A stretch of DNA of 64,000 nt. Origin: Maridesulfovibrio zosterae DSM 11974 (GTDB lineage: Bacteria > Desulfobacterota > Desulfovibrionia > Desulfovibrionales > Desulfovibrionaceae). Positions within the stretch are counted from its first letter, which is position 1, and every line of letters begins with the position of its first letter. Both the position numbers and the translations under genes were made by a program. Positions 45,842-53,920 of this stretch are shown one piece after another. The notes under the pieces were generated by a model. That model saw only the letters and a program-made list of their open reading frames with translations, did no database searches and had not been told where the DNA came from. The DNA lies in NCBI RefSeq assembly GCF_000425265.1, contig NZ_KE384343.1:112774-176773 (forward strand), in the 5' to 3' direction.

Positions 45842-46498
45842 TTATGCTTTAGCTGCGCGGGCTTTTCTAAGCCAGTTGTACCAGCCATCCAGCCCTTCTC
45901 GTGTGCGGCATGACAGAGGGAATAGTTCAATGTCTGCATTGAGTTTTCTTGCATGATTTTTAGCTTTTTCGAGGTCGAAGTCTACGTATGGGAGCAGGTC
46001 TATTTTGTTAAGTATCATGACTGATGAGATATGAAACATGAGAGGATATTTTTCCGGTTTGTCATCTCCTTCAGTCACTGTAAGCAAGGTTACTTTGTGA
46101 TCTTCGCCCACATTGAATTCTGCCGGGCAGACAAGGTTGCCGACATTTTCAACAAATAAGATGTCGATGCCTTCAAGATCAATAAGTGTGAGAGCTTCCT
46201 TAACCTGACTGGAGTTGAGGTGACAGCCGCCTTCAGTATTTATTTGTACAGCCTGTGCTCCGGTTGCAGCTACACGGCGTGCGTCATTGTCTGTCTGAAG
46301 ATCTCCTTCGATGACTGCCATTTTAAATTCATCTTTGAGGTCTGCGAGAGTTTTTTCCAGAAGGCTTGTTTTACCGGATCCTGGGGAACTCATAAGGTTA
46401 ATACACAGAATCTTTTTTTCAGTGAAAAACTGGTTCAGTTCATTAGCAATTCTGTCATTGGCTTCCAGAATATTACGTACTACAGGGATTTCGCCCAT
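45842..46498 (-). CDS. hypB: Hydrogenase/urease nickel incorporation GTPase HypB
   Basis: 218 residues. P-loop SSPGSGKTS at 37-45, EGDLQTDNDARR, metal-site GCHL and NKIDLLPYV are intact; the N-terminal His-rich nickel-storage stretch of some HypB proteins is absent. It delivers nickel to NiFe-hydrogenase large subunit with HypA. Start moved to 46498 because of AGGAG seven bases upstream. Lies 90 bases after hypA, same strand. No hydrogenase structural genes in this window. Confidence 0.94.
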   Translation of the reverse strand: MGEIPVVRNILEANDRIANELNQFFTEKKILCINLMSSPGSGKTSLLEKTLADLKDEFKMAVIEGDLQTDNDARRVAATGAQAVQINTEGGCHLNSSQVKEALTLIDLEGIDILFVENVGNLVCPAEFNVGEDHKVTLLTVTEGDDKPEKYPLMFHISSVMILNKIDLLPYVDFDLEKAKNHARKLNADIELFPLSCRTREGLDGWYNWLRKARAAKA

Positions 46499-46588
46499 TA
46501 TAGATCTCCTTTTTCTCAATCCACAAAGCTAGTTCAAAAAACAGGCTGTAAAAAAATCTGTTCAGCATAAAAAAGAGCAGACATCCTG

Positions 46589-46936
46589 TTATTCGATTTC
46601 AATGCTTTCGATTTGTAATTCTTTCCCTTGAAGTACTTCATGCCCTATTTCCAGATTGCAATCCGGACAGGCCATGTACAGTCTATCTTCGGGAATGAAT
46701 TCTTTTTTGCATCCGCCGCAACGGACTTTGATGGGAATTTCATTAACTTCCAACACAGAGCCTTCAAGTGGGGTTCCGATCGTTACGGCTTCCCACCCGA
46801 AAGTAAGTGCATCGGAGACAACTCCCGCAAGCGCACCATTGCCTACCAAAACTTTTTTGAGGGTGGCGTCGGGCTGCTTTTCCATTTCCTCTTGAATGAT
46901 TGCAAGTATACTTTGCGCTATAGACATTTCATGCAT
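46589..46936 (-). CDS. hypA: Hydrogenase maturation nickel metallochaperone HypA
   Basis: 115 residues, canonical length. Nickel-binding MHEMS start and the zinc C-x2-C...C-x2-C pair (RCGGCKKEF and ACPDC) are intact. Partner of the downstream hypB. A strong ribosome site is not obvious, so the leader may be weakly translated. Divergent from the CBS-ACT gene. Confidence 0.94.
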   Translation of the reverse strand: MHEMSIAQSILAIIQEEMEKQPDATLKKVLVGNGALAGVVSDALTFGWEAVTIGTPLEGSVLEVNEIPIKVRCGGCKKEFIPEDRLYMACPDCNLEIGHEVLQGKELQIESIEIE

Positions 46937-47284
46937 GAAATTTGGACTAACTCAAAAAAGTATCAGGGGCAAGATGCTTTACATATAAATCAGTTTGGGT
47001 TTTATTCTTAACAAAATGTAGCTAATTAAATAAAAAGTAAGTTACATCTAATTTTCTGGTTAAATACATTATATCCTGACTTTGCGTTAAAGGTCATTTC
47101 TTGCATGTGTTTTAAAGCTTGAGTATGTGGAAGAGGTGTATTAACGAAATGCCTGCTTTCGAGTATTTCGTAGAGTGGGCATATTTATCCGGTCGCATAT
47201 TAAGTGATCGGTTTTTAGTTGAAAATAATTTCTGATGAAAAACTTTTTACGCACCGGACCTTCCGGACACTGGAGGACATATAG
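46937..47284. other. Divergent intergenic region hypA / CBS-ACT gene
   Basis: 348 bases without a gene. An inverted pair ACGAAAT/ATTTCGT spans 47144-47171. Both promoters must lie here; none is clear by eye. Confidence 0.5.
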
Positions 47285-47941
47285 ATGTATGTGGGACTGA
47301 AAATGCTCAGGGACTTTGTGACCGTTACACCTGACACTTTAGTGAAGGATGCGGACAAAATTCTCGAAGACAATCAGTTGTGGATGCTTCTGGTCAAAGA
47401 TCGTGATGTTCTTGTTGGTTATGTGACCAAAGAGGATGTCCGCGCAGCCCTTCCTTCAGTGATTAATTCTCTTGATAAGCATGAGTTGAGCTACCTGCTC
47501 AGCAAAATATCTGTCAGAGAAGTTGTGCGTAAAAATATCACGACCATTCCGCCGGAAACAGAAATTGAAGCTGCAGCTGACTTGATGTTTGAAATGAATT
47601 TGTCCGGACTTGCTGTCGTGGACGAGAACAAAAAGCTTATCGGCTACATCAATCGTAATAAAATTCTTGAGTTACTGGTTGAAGAGATGGGGCTGAAACA
47701 GGGCGGGTCTCGTATTGTTGTGGATGTTGAAGAAAGAAACGGTGTGCTTTATGAAGTCGCTGGAATTATTTCCAACATGAAATATAGTATTATCAGCACT
47801 GGTGTTTTTCATCACCGTAATCGTAGAATGGTTGTAGTCCGTGTTGCTACAGAAGATCCAAGTCCAATCATTGATGCGATTAAAGAACGCGGCTACAAAG
47901 TTGTAGGTCCAGAAGATTTTATGGATGAGTGGAAAAGTTAG
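47285..47941 (+). CDS. CBS-pair and ACT domain protein (AcuB-like)
   Basis: 218 residues: two CBS domains (about 7-60 and 75-135), a short linker and a C-terminal ACT-like domain (about 140-215). CBS pairs bind adenine nucleotides and ACT domains bind amino acids, so it is a sensor/regulatory protein without an enzymatic domain. GGAGG lies nine bases before the ATG. Single gene between a divergent and a terminator. Target unknown. Confidence 0.87.
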   Translation: MYVGLKMLRDFVTVTPDTLVKDADKILEDNQLWMLLVKDRDVLVGYVTKEDVRAALPSVINSLDKHELSYLLSKISVREVVRKNITTIPPETEIEAAADLMFEMNLSGLAVVDENKKLIGYINRNKILELLVEEMGLKQGGSRIVVDVEERNGVLYEVAGIISNMKYSIISTGVFHHRNRRMVVVRVATEDPSPIIDAIKERGYKVVGPEDFMDEWKS

Positions 47942-48256
47942 CTCATAAGTGATTTATGTGCATTTTTCACAGGTAGTTTGATTAATTTTATGCTGTTATT
48001 ATTGGGCTGTGGGGTGGACCCCACAGCCTTTTTTTTGTTGTAATTTGCGATATATGTTTTGTTAAGTATTTCCAGCGCTAATATGATTGTTAATATTCTT
48101 TAAGAACTTCAGGAATAGTAAGCTATAGCAAATACCGGGTAAGATGCTGAGTTGTGTGCTCTGGTAGTGTGAAAAGAGATAGTCGTCAGCAGGTATAAGA
48201 AGAGTAGAAGTAGATGCTCAGGCTGTATACTTAGATATCAAATTTAAGTGTTAACT
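47942..48256. other. Intergenic region with the CBS-ACT terminator
   Basis: 315 bases between convergent genes. Beyond the terminator I see only AT-rich sequence with no gene or clear motif. Confidence 0.6.
48005..48036 (+). terminator. Terminator of the CBS-ACT gene
   Basis: GGCTGTGGGGT/ACCCCACAGCC stem followed by eight T residues. Confidence 0.93.
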
Positions 48257-49024
48257 TTATTTGGCTGTTGCAAATTTATTAATACGATTTTTCTTTATAT
48301 TTTCAATAGTATGTTCTTTAACAAAGTCTTTTCCATATAAGAAATCAAGGAAGATACATGCTTCTTCAAGATCTTTATTAAGGTGCAAGGATTTTTTTAA
48401 ATACTCCAGACATTCTTTTAGTTTGCCCATTTCGTAGAAAACACGGGCTATATTTAAACAAAGATTTTCATCTTCAACATTAAAATTTTCAGCTTTGCGG
48501 TAGTATTCCAATGCCTGGCTGTGCATACCGTTTTTTCGGAGTGAAATTCCAAAATCATTAAACAGATGTTTGTGTTTTTTTTCGTAGGTGGCATTAATGC
48601 AGACCAATCTTCTGAAAATATCATCAGCTCTGCTTATTTCTCCTCGATCAAGATATGTCAGCCCAAGGCCGAAATTAGCGCGAACACTAAGTGAATCAAT
48701 ATTTATCGCCTTTGTAAATTCATTCTCTGCGCTGTAACCTTCTCCTTTTTGACGATGGCTTTCACCAAGTGAAATCGTTTTGTTTAATTCTAACATCTGG
48801 GGAAGAACTTTTTCCGCATATAGTTCTGGTTCCGGATTATAGCTATCCAGAAACATTTCCATTTCCACAGCCATTTTAGGCCCCGACGGTACGAAGTTAT
48901 CATTTATAGGCTGTACTTTCAGAACTCCGTTATCTTGTTCTTCTGCATACCAGTAAGTTGTCTGTTTTGTTCTCTTCTTTGTCGTCCCGGTTCCTATGAC
49001 CATGGTCTGCATTGAAGAAAACAT
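48257..49024 (-). CDS. Tetratricopeptide-repeat protein
   Basis: About 255 residues of TPR-type helix pairs, including ANFGLGLTYLDRGEISRADDIF, DFGISLRKNGMHSQALEYY and NIARVFYEMGKLKECLEYL-type repeats in order. The frame is open to 49213, but those first 63 codons are unlike the rest and no ribosome site supports that start; ATG at 49024 or 49009 (AAGGA upstream) is preferred, giving a protein that begins MFSSMQTMVIGTGTT. No signal peptide from that start. Scaffolding or regulatory function cannot be specified. Confidence 0.72.
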   Translation of the reverse strand: MFSSMQTMVIGTGTTKKRTKQTTYWYAEEQDNGVLKVQPINDNFVPSGPKMAVEMEMFLDSYNPEPELYAEKVLPQMLELNKTISLGESHRQKGEGYSAENEFTKAINIDSLSVRANFGLGLTYLDRGEISRADDIFRRLVCINATYEKKHKHLFNDFGISLRKNGMHSQALEYYRKAENFNVEDENLCLNIARVFYEMGKLKECLEYLKKSLHLNKDLEEACIFLDFLYGKDFVKEHTIENIKKNRINKFATAK

Positions 49025-49335
49025 TCCTTTAATTTTTTCTTTTCCCCTCACCTGAAGCTCCAAATTTTTTCTTTGTCCTTTAAAATTTATTATACAGAAT
49101 AATCCTTCAAACTTGTAAACGCAATTGTTGAATTCAGGATAATAAAAATCATTATGAATTATTTGTGTAAGATCTGGTGAAGTAAAGATAATTTGAAGAA
49201 ATTTTTTTAGCATGCGTCAACGAAAATAGGCTGCCCCACTAGTGAGGCAGCCTATAGTGGCCGTAAAGGTGTATAAAACCGTATGGCTCTTACATCGGTT
49301 TTTAGATATATTTTACAATAAATCTAGCATATTCA
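49025..49335. other. Region between TPR gene and HesB-like gene
   Basis: Includes an open extension of the TPR frame that I regard as untranslated, and the 10-bp inverted repeat serving the selenoprotein gene. No other gene seen. Confidence 0.5.
49226..49255 (-). terminator. Probable terminator of the HesB-like gene
   Basis: ATAGGCTGCC/GGCAGCCTAT, 10 bp with a ten-base loop, ending in TTTT on the minus strand, 80 bases after the stop. Confidence 0.7.
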
Positions 49336-49644
49336 TTAGCCACAGCTCCCAGAGCAGGAGCCACATTCGCCGCCGCCAAGTTCCATTTTGGAATCAATTA
49401 CGAAACCAGTGTAACTCAGGTCAACACGAAAAGGGCTGCCCTGTTTGTTTAAATCTTTATCAAGCAGGAAGGTAAATCCTTCAACATCAATACTATCATC
49501 ATTATCTTTTGACTCATCCAGAGCCAATGCCAGCCGTGGCCCGGCTCAGCCTCCGGTTGCAAGATAGATACGGATAGGAGTTTTGTCTTTATCTGCAAAA
49601 TAGTTTTCTAGCTGTTTTTGTGCAGCATCGGTAAGTTCAACCAT
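49336..49644 (-). CDS. HesB/IscA-like selenoprotein (UGA read as selenocysteine)
   Basis: 102-residue iron-sulfur-carrier-type protein whose frame is crossed by one UGA at 49548-49546. With selenocysteine at residue 33 it reads ATGGUAGPRLALALDE, the HesB-like motif where IscA has Cys; on both sides the frame is HesB-like, and C-terminal GGGECGSCSGSCG supplies the remaining ligands. ATG at 49644 has AGGAGG seven bases upstream. HesB-like selenoproteins are a known bacterial family, and selD is in the same window. A TTGACA-17-TATTTT promoter lies upstream, its -10 inside a palindrome. The TetR gene is divergent. Confidence 0.9.
49522..49546 (-). promoter_or_regulatory. Candidate bacterial SECIS of the HesB-like gene
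   Basis: Directly after the UGA, AGCC/GGCU and GCCA/TGGC form a two-part stem around a CGGC loop, at the distance from UGA used by SelB. Folding by eye only. Confidence 0.5.
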
Positions 49645-49661
49645 TTTTTCCTCCTCATAGG

Positions 49662-49702
49662 TTTTGTCTATACAAAATAAGTTTTCTATCAGGTTTTGTC
49701 AA
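49662..49702 (-). promoter_or_regulatory. Promoter and operator of the HesB-like selenoprotein gene
   Basis: TTGACA (49702-49697) and TATTTT (49679-49674) are 17 bases apart on the minus strand. The palindrome TTTTGT-CTAT-ACAAAA (49662-49677) covers the -10 and start region, a position where the divergent TetR-family protein could repress. Confidence 0.6.
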
Positions 49703-49847
49703 ATGAGCTGAGTTGACCTTGGCTCATCCATGAGTTAGGAAATATATTTTGAGGAGAATGTTAGAAGTATATTTTCTTACAAGTGAAATATTTAAATATA
49801 AACAAGATAGCCTAAAAGCGTTACGAACGCAGACAGGAGACCGCGGA

Positions 49848-50402
49848 ATGAAAACCAAGGATATCATCCTCGCAACTGCCAAGGAAATGATTTCAGAGGT
49901 GGGTTTCCACAAAGCCACAACTGCCAATCTGGCTAAAACAGCAAATATCTCCGAAGGGACAATTTATAGACATTTTGAAAGTAAGGAAGATATTTTATTA
50001 CATATTCTAGACAGCCTTGAAGAGCAGTTTTCATATTATATTGAGAGCATCCGTAAAAGACTTGATATAAAGGAATGTACTCTTGAAGAGATCATGACTG
50101 AATATTTTGACTTTGTATCAGCTAATCAGATTGACCTGAAAATCATGTTGTCCACATATGGGTTACTCGATTCTTCCAAGCGACTGATGGCTGTTTTCTT
50201 AAAGAATCTTGAGCTGATCATTGAAGAGTGTATCCGTATCGGAATTGATAAGGGTGAAATAAGAGACGTTGATGCTGAAAGTAATGCGACGGTAGTTATG
50301 ACTATAATTTTTGGTCTGACAAGATTGTATATCTATTGGCCCAATGAGAAGGATGTCCGTGGAGAGGCTATTGATTTTTGCCGTCGCAGCCTTCTCAAGT
50401 AA
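49848..50402 (+). CDS. TetR-family transcriptional regulator
   Basis: 184 residues. N-terminal TetR helix-turn-helix ILATAKEMISEVGFHKATTA...SEGTIYRHFESKEDILLHI; C-terminal ligand domain without known signature. Start at 49848 uses AGGAG eight bases upstream; the frame is open 33 codons more. Divergent from the HesB-like selenoprotein gene, whose promoter carries a palindrome of the right kind, so that gene is its likely target. Inducer unknown. Confidence 0.9.
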   Translation: MKTKDIILATAKEMISEVGFHKATTANLAKTANISEGTIYRHFESKEDILLHILDSLEEQFSYYIESIRKRLDIKECTLEEIMTEYFDFVSANQIDLKIMLSTYGLLDSSKRLMAVFLKNLELIIEECIRIGIDKGEIRDVDAESNATVVMTIIFGLTRLYIYWPNEKDVRGEAIDFCRRSLLK

Positions 50403-50427
50403 TTTTATTCTAATTTAGTTTAGTTAA

Positions 50428-50458
50428 GGCCGTCCTGATTAAGGGCGGTCTTTTTTTT
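50428..50458 (+). terminator. Terminator of the TetR gene
   Basis: GGCCGTCC/GGGCGGTC with two wobble pairs and a seven-base loop, followed by eight T. Confidence 0.9.
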
Positions 50459-50508
50459 GTCCTATACTTGTCTGGTCGGAAAACTGTTTAATTTGAGTCG
50501 CAGAAATA

Positions 50509-50547
50509 AAATGCTCCGGAAAGTGTAATACACAGACCGGAGCATTT
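50509..50547 (-). terminator. Terminator of the AGCS symporter gene
   Basis: AAATGCTCCGG/CCGGAGCATTT, 11 bp with a 17-base loop, T-rich on the minus strand after the stem. Confidence 0.8.
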
Positions 50548-50569
50548 CATTAATTTATAATTATGAGGG

Positions 50570-51949
50570 CTAGCTGGCTTCAGTTTGGCGCTCAGCTCTG
50601 TTCACAGCCTGTTTGTTAAAGAACTTCTTCGTTTCTGATACCACTACAGGTGAAAGGAGCAGCAAACCTATAAGGTTAGGAATAGCCATCAGTCCGTTCA
50701 ATGTGTCTGAAATATTCCAGACAAGGCTGAGTTTTGCTATAGCTCCAACTCCTACAAAGCTGATAAATAAAATACGATATGGAAGAACAGCTTTCACTCC
50801 CATCAGGTATTCAATTGATTTTTCACCATAGTAACACCAGCCGAGAATGGTTGAGTATGCGAAGAGAATTAATCCGATGGTTACAATATGCTCTCCGCCG
50901 GGCATGCCTTTTGAGAATGCTATTGTGGTAAGTTCTGCACCTGTTGCTCCATTAGACCATGCTCCGGTCAGAATAAGTACAAGTCCGGTCATGGTACAGA
51001 CTATGATTGTATCAATGAAAGTTTGAGTCATTGATACAAGTGCCTGAGTGATCGGACTTTTAGTCTGAGCAGCCGCTGCTGCAATAGGCGCACTTCCAAG
51101 GCCTGATTCATTAGAGAATACACCGCGTGCAACTCCCATTCTTATGCAGAGCATTACCGTAGCTCCGGCGAAGCCACCGACTGCAGAAGAAGGATTAAAA
51201 GCACTACTTACGATAAGGCCTAATGCTGCCGGTACCTCTGAAATATTTGCAAAAATAATGTAGGCGGCACCGGACATATAAAAAACGATCATAACTGGGA
51301 CAAGCAGACCTGTTACCTGACCGATTTTTTTGATTCCGCCAAGAGTAACGGCTGCAGTACAGAGCATAAGTGCCAACCCTGTGATGTAGGGGGAGATGCT
51401 GTATGTTGCTTGTACTGCATCTGCAACTGAGTTTGACTGAACCATGTTCCCTATTCCAAAAGCTGCAAAGGAAGCGCAGATTGCGAAAATAGTACCTAAC
51501 CATGGCATTTTAAGGCCATTGGAAAGATAGTACATGGGACCGCCGCTCATCTCACCATGTTCGTCAACAATTCTATATTTTACAGCAAGAACAGCCTCAG
51601 CGTATTTGGTAGCCATTCCCACAAGGCCAGTGATCCACATCCAGAAAAGAGCTCCGGGACCACCTATAGCAACAGCTGTTGCCACACCTGCAATGTTACC
51701 TGTGCCGACTGTAGCTGAAAGGGCTGTCATTAAGGCTTGAAAGTGGGTGATATCGCCAGGTTCATCAGTTTCTTCTTTACGTTTGATAAGAGCTAGATAG
51801 AGTGCATACCATAGTTTACGGAACTGAAGACCACGTAATGCAAAAGTGAGCCAGAACCCTGTACCCACAAGTAAGATCAGCATAGGAGGACCCCATGCAA
51901 ATGCGCCAATTTTACCAACGATAACATCCAAATTCGTCAAAAAATCCAT
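50570..51949 (-). CDS. Sodium:alanine/glycine symporter (AGCS family)
   Basis: 459-residue inner-membrane transporter with about ten hydrophobic helices. [25 protein letters not shown] is the AGCS cation/substrate site, and [10 protein letters not shown] plus [15 protein letters not shown] are other family signatures. Imports alanine or glycine with Na+. Monocistronic, with its own promoter region upstream and a long-loop terminator downstream. Confidence 0.94.
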   Translation of the reverse strand: MDFLTNLDVIVGKIGAFAWGPPMLILLVGTGFWLTFALRGLQFRKLWYALYLALIKRKEETDEPGDITHFQALMTALSATVGTGNIAGVATAVAIGGPGALFWMWITGLVGMATKYAEAVLAVKYRIVDEHGEMSGGPMYYLSNGLKMPWLGTIFAICASFAAFGIGNMVQSNSVADAVQATYSISPYITGLALMLCTAAVTLGGIKKIGQVTGLLVPVMIVFYMSGAAYIIFANISEVPAALGLIVSSAFNPSSAVGGFAGATVMLCIRMGVARGVFSNESGLGSAPIAAAAAQTKSPITQALVSMTQTFIDTIIVCTMTGLVLILTGAWSNGATGAELTTIAFSKGMPGGEHIVTIGLILFAYSTILGWCYYGEKSIEYLMGVKAVLPYRILFISFVGVGAIAKLSLVWNISDTLNGLMAIPNLIGLLLLSPVVVSETKKFFNKQAVNRAERQTEAS

Positions 51950-52410
51950 AAATCATTCCTTTGTTGTAAGTAAACTAAGAACTATCTAGCTATAATCGAT
52001 GAAAACTTTGTATATCATTCAATTTATGCAAAGTATTTCACGGGACTTAGTACTCAATGATATGCTTTTCGGCAATACTTTCGATGTATCTTTTCCAAAA
52101 AATATCGGGCTAAAACTTCGTGTATAGTAATTTTTAACTCGATTTGCTGTTTTTTAGTGAGAAATTGTATAGAATATACTTGTATGATATCCAACCTGTT
52201 ATGTCTGATATTTGGTATGACTGTTGCAAAACTTTCACGGTGGAGTTTTAAGGAATGGTAAATATATTTGAATAAAAATAGTTTTTTAAAAATACAGATG
52301 GCGTTTTTTTTGATTAAAAACTAAAAATTGCACTATTTTTTGTGCAAAGTGCAATTTGCACAAAATTAATTGCTGGTCGAGTTGGAAGACCGCCAAAGGG
52401 AGATATTAAG
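51950..52410. other. Divergent region with repeated TTGCAC/GTGCAA half-sites
   Basis: 461 bases between the symporter and TPR genes. TTGCAC at 52328 and 52356 and GTGCAA at 52342 and 52349 make a dense operator-like cluster; the core is the dyad TTTTGTGCAAA (52338-52348) with TTTGCACAAAA (52355-52365). An open frame reaches back to 52342 but runs through the cluster and lacks a ribosome site. Confidence 0.55.
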
Positions 52411-53007
52411 GTGGCCAAAAAAAAGAAAACTGTTGGAAAGAAAAACGTTAATAAAGTCGGGACCAGCAAGCAAAGCATAATAGTGGCTGTAGTCATTGCC
52501 CTTGCTGTTGGTTTATATTTGGGGGGAGTTTTTATTCCTGCTTTAAAAGACACAGCTGCTCCGCAGGATACCAGTGGGAGTAGTGCAAGTCTTACGGATC
52601 AGATTGAAAGTACAAAACAGATGACTGAAGCACAGCCTGATTCTGCTTCATTATGGGCTAAGCTGGGGAATTTATATTACGATACAGACCAATATGGTAA
52701 GGCAATCGAGGCTTATGAAAGATCTTTAAAAATTAAATCCGATGATGCTCATGTTTTGACTGATCTTGGAGTTATGTACCGCCGTAACGGTAATCCTCGG
52801 AAAGCCGTTGAAAATTTTGATAAGGCTATCATTGCAGCTCCGGATCATGAAACAGCTCGTTTTAATAAGGGAATAGTTTTATATTATGACATTAAGGACA
52901 AGGCCGCAGCACTGCGTGCGTGGAAAGGACTTGTTGATATGAATCCTTCTGCGAGGACACCAAGCGGAGGACTGGTTAAAGATATGATTCAGGAGTTATC
53001 TAGATAA
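52411..53007 (+). CDS. Membrane-anchored TPR protein
   Basis: 198 residues from a GTG start preceded by GGGAG eight bases upstream. A Lys-rich cytoplasmic end (AKKKKTVGKKN) and one transmembrane helix (about 22-42) are followed by an Ala/Ser-rich linker and three TPR units (ASLWAKLGNLYYDTDQYGKA, DAHVLTDLGVMYRRNG, ETARFNKGIVLYYD). The TPR part is therefore periplasmic. Partner unknown. Upstream operator cluster suggests regulated expression. Confidence 0.85.
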   Translation: MAKKKKTVGKKNVNKVGTSKQSIIVAVVIALAVGLYLGGVFIPALKDTAAPQDTSGSSASLTDQIESTKQMTEAQPDSASLWAKLGNLYYDTDQYGKAIEAYERSLKIKSDDAHVLTDLGVMYRRNGNPRKAVENFDKAIIAAPDHETARFNKGIVLYYDIKDKAAALRAWKGLVDMNPSARTPSGGLVKDMIQELSR

Positions 53008-53046
53008 ATGTATTAGACAGGATTTTTGATCGAGTGTTAATTCTTG

Positions 53047-53080
53047 AATGGGAAAAGTTTTCGGACTTTTCCCATTTTTT
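53047..53080. terminator. Bidirectional terminator between TPR and arginase-family genes
   Basis: AATGGGAAAAGT/ACTTTTCCCATT, 12 bp with a six-base loop; T runs on both strands serve both convergent genes. Confidence 0.9.
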
Positions 53081-53918
53081 ATGGAGTAAGAAAATTGTGA
53101 AGAGTTTTTTCAATTAAAATTCTAGCCTTATGCACTCCACGCTCATTCCCTGGATGAAACTCTGTTATGCCCAGTCCGCAAATTTCAAGCTTATTTTGAA
53201 TCTCTGCGATAATGTTTAGAACATTGGTAAAGGCTAAGCCTGCAGGAGGGGAAGGTTTGCTGTGCGGAAATCCCATGGGGTTAACGGCATCTACGTCTAA
53301 ATGGATATATACTTTCTTAAAACCTGCCTTGCAAATTTGTTTTGCCAGCCATGCAGGATCTCTTTCAAGTTCCCCGGGGCCAAAGAATGGGACTTTGTTG
53401 CTGGTAATAAATTCAAATTCAGGAGGCTCAAAGATTCTGCTTCCTGCACAAAAGACCTGTAGGCTCTTCAAAGGTTTACACATAGCACCATTTACTGTCT
53501 CGCTGGTGTTACCTAATATTGCAGACAAGGCCATTCCCTGCATACGTCCTGACTTGGAAGTAAGCGGGGTATTCAAATCTGGGTGGGCATCAAACCAGAT
53601 CAGAGCTAATTCGTCAGAAAATTTTTCATTAAACCACGATACAGGAGCTATTTCTGTACTGCAATCTCCTCCTAAAAGCAGGATACGGTCAGGCGTTTCT
53701 GACTTAAGTATGTCACAAGCTTTAGTGAGCTGATTTACAATGTCTTTTTCTCCGGCAATGGAGTTGCACTCTTTTAGTTTTTTGAATAATGGCACTTCGA
53801 TTTCTGCAATATTTGGCAGATCATGAATATTCTTCACAAGTTCATACGCCCCGTAGTATAAGGCCATATTATTCATGGAACCTTGCCATTGCGGGAAAAG
53901 AAGGGTGATATCTTTCAA
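53079..53918 (-). CDS. Arginase/agmatinase-family binuclear manganese hydrolase
   Basis: 279 residues of the ureohydrolase fold. WFDAHPDLNT near 109 and HLDVDAVNP near 208 supply aspartate and histidine metal ligands, and GITEFHPG near 259 is conserved. The first metal ligand motif reads GGDCS instead of the usual GGDHS, so one His ligand is Cys; some family members share this. Whether it is agmatinase, arginase or formiminoglutamase cannot be decided. Ends inside a bidirectional terminator; it lies two bases after the copA gene and probably shares its transcript. Confidence 0.75.
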   Translation of the reverse strand: MKDITLLFPQWQGSMNNMALYYGAYELVKNIHDLPNIAEIEVPLFKKLKECNSIAGEKDIVNQLTKACDILKSETPDRILLLGGDCSTEIAPVSWFNEKFSDELALIWFDAHPDLNTPLTSKSGRMQGMALSAILGNTSETVNGAMCKPLKSLQVFCAGSRIFEPPEFEFITSNKVPFFGPGELERDPAWLAKQICKAGFKKVYIHLDVDAVNPMGFPHSKPSPPAGLAFTNVLNIIAEIQNKLEICGLGITEFHPGNERGVHKARILIEKTLHNFLTP

Positions 53919-53920
53919 AT

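Noticed and set aside
48257-49213. TPR protein starting at 49213
   Set aside because: First 63 codons look unlike the family, no Shine-Dalgarno, and a terminator is just upstream; later ATGs fit better.
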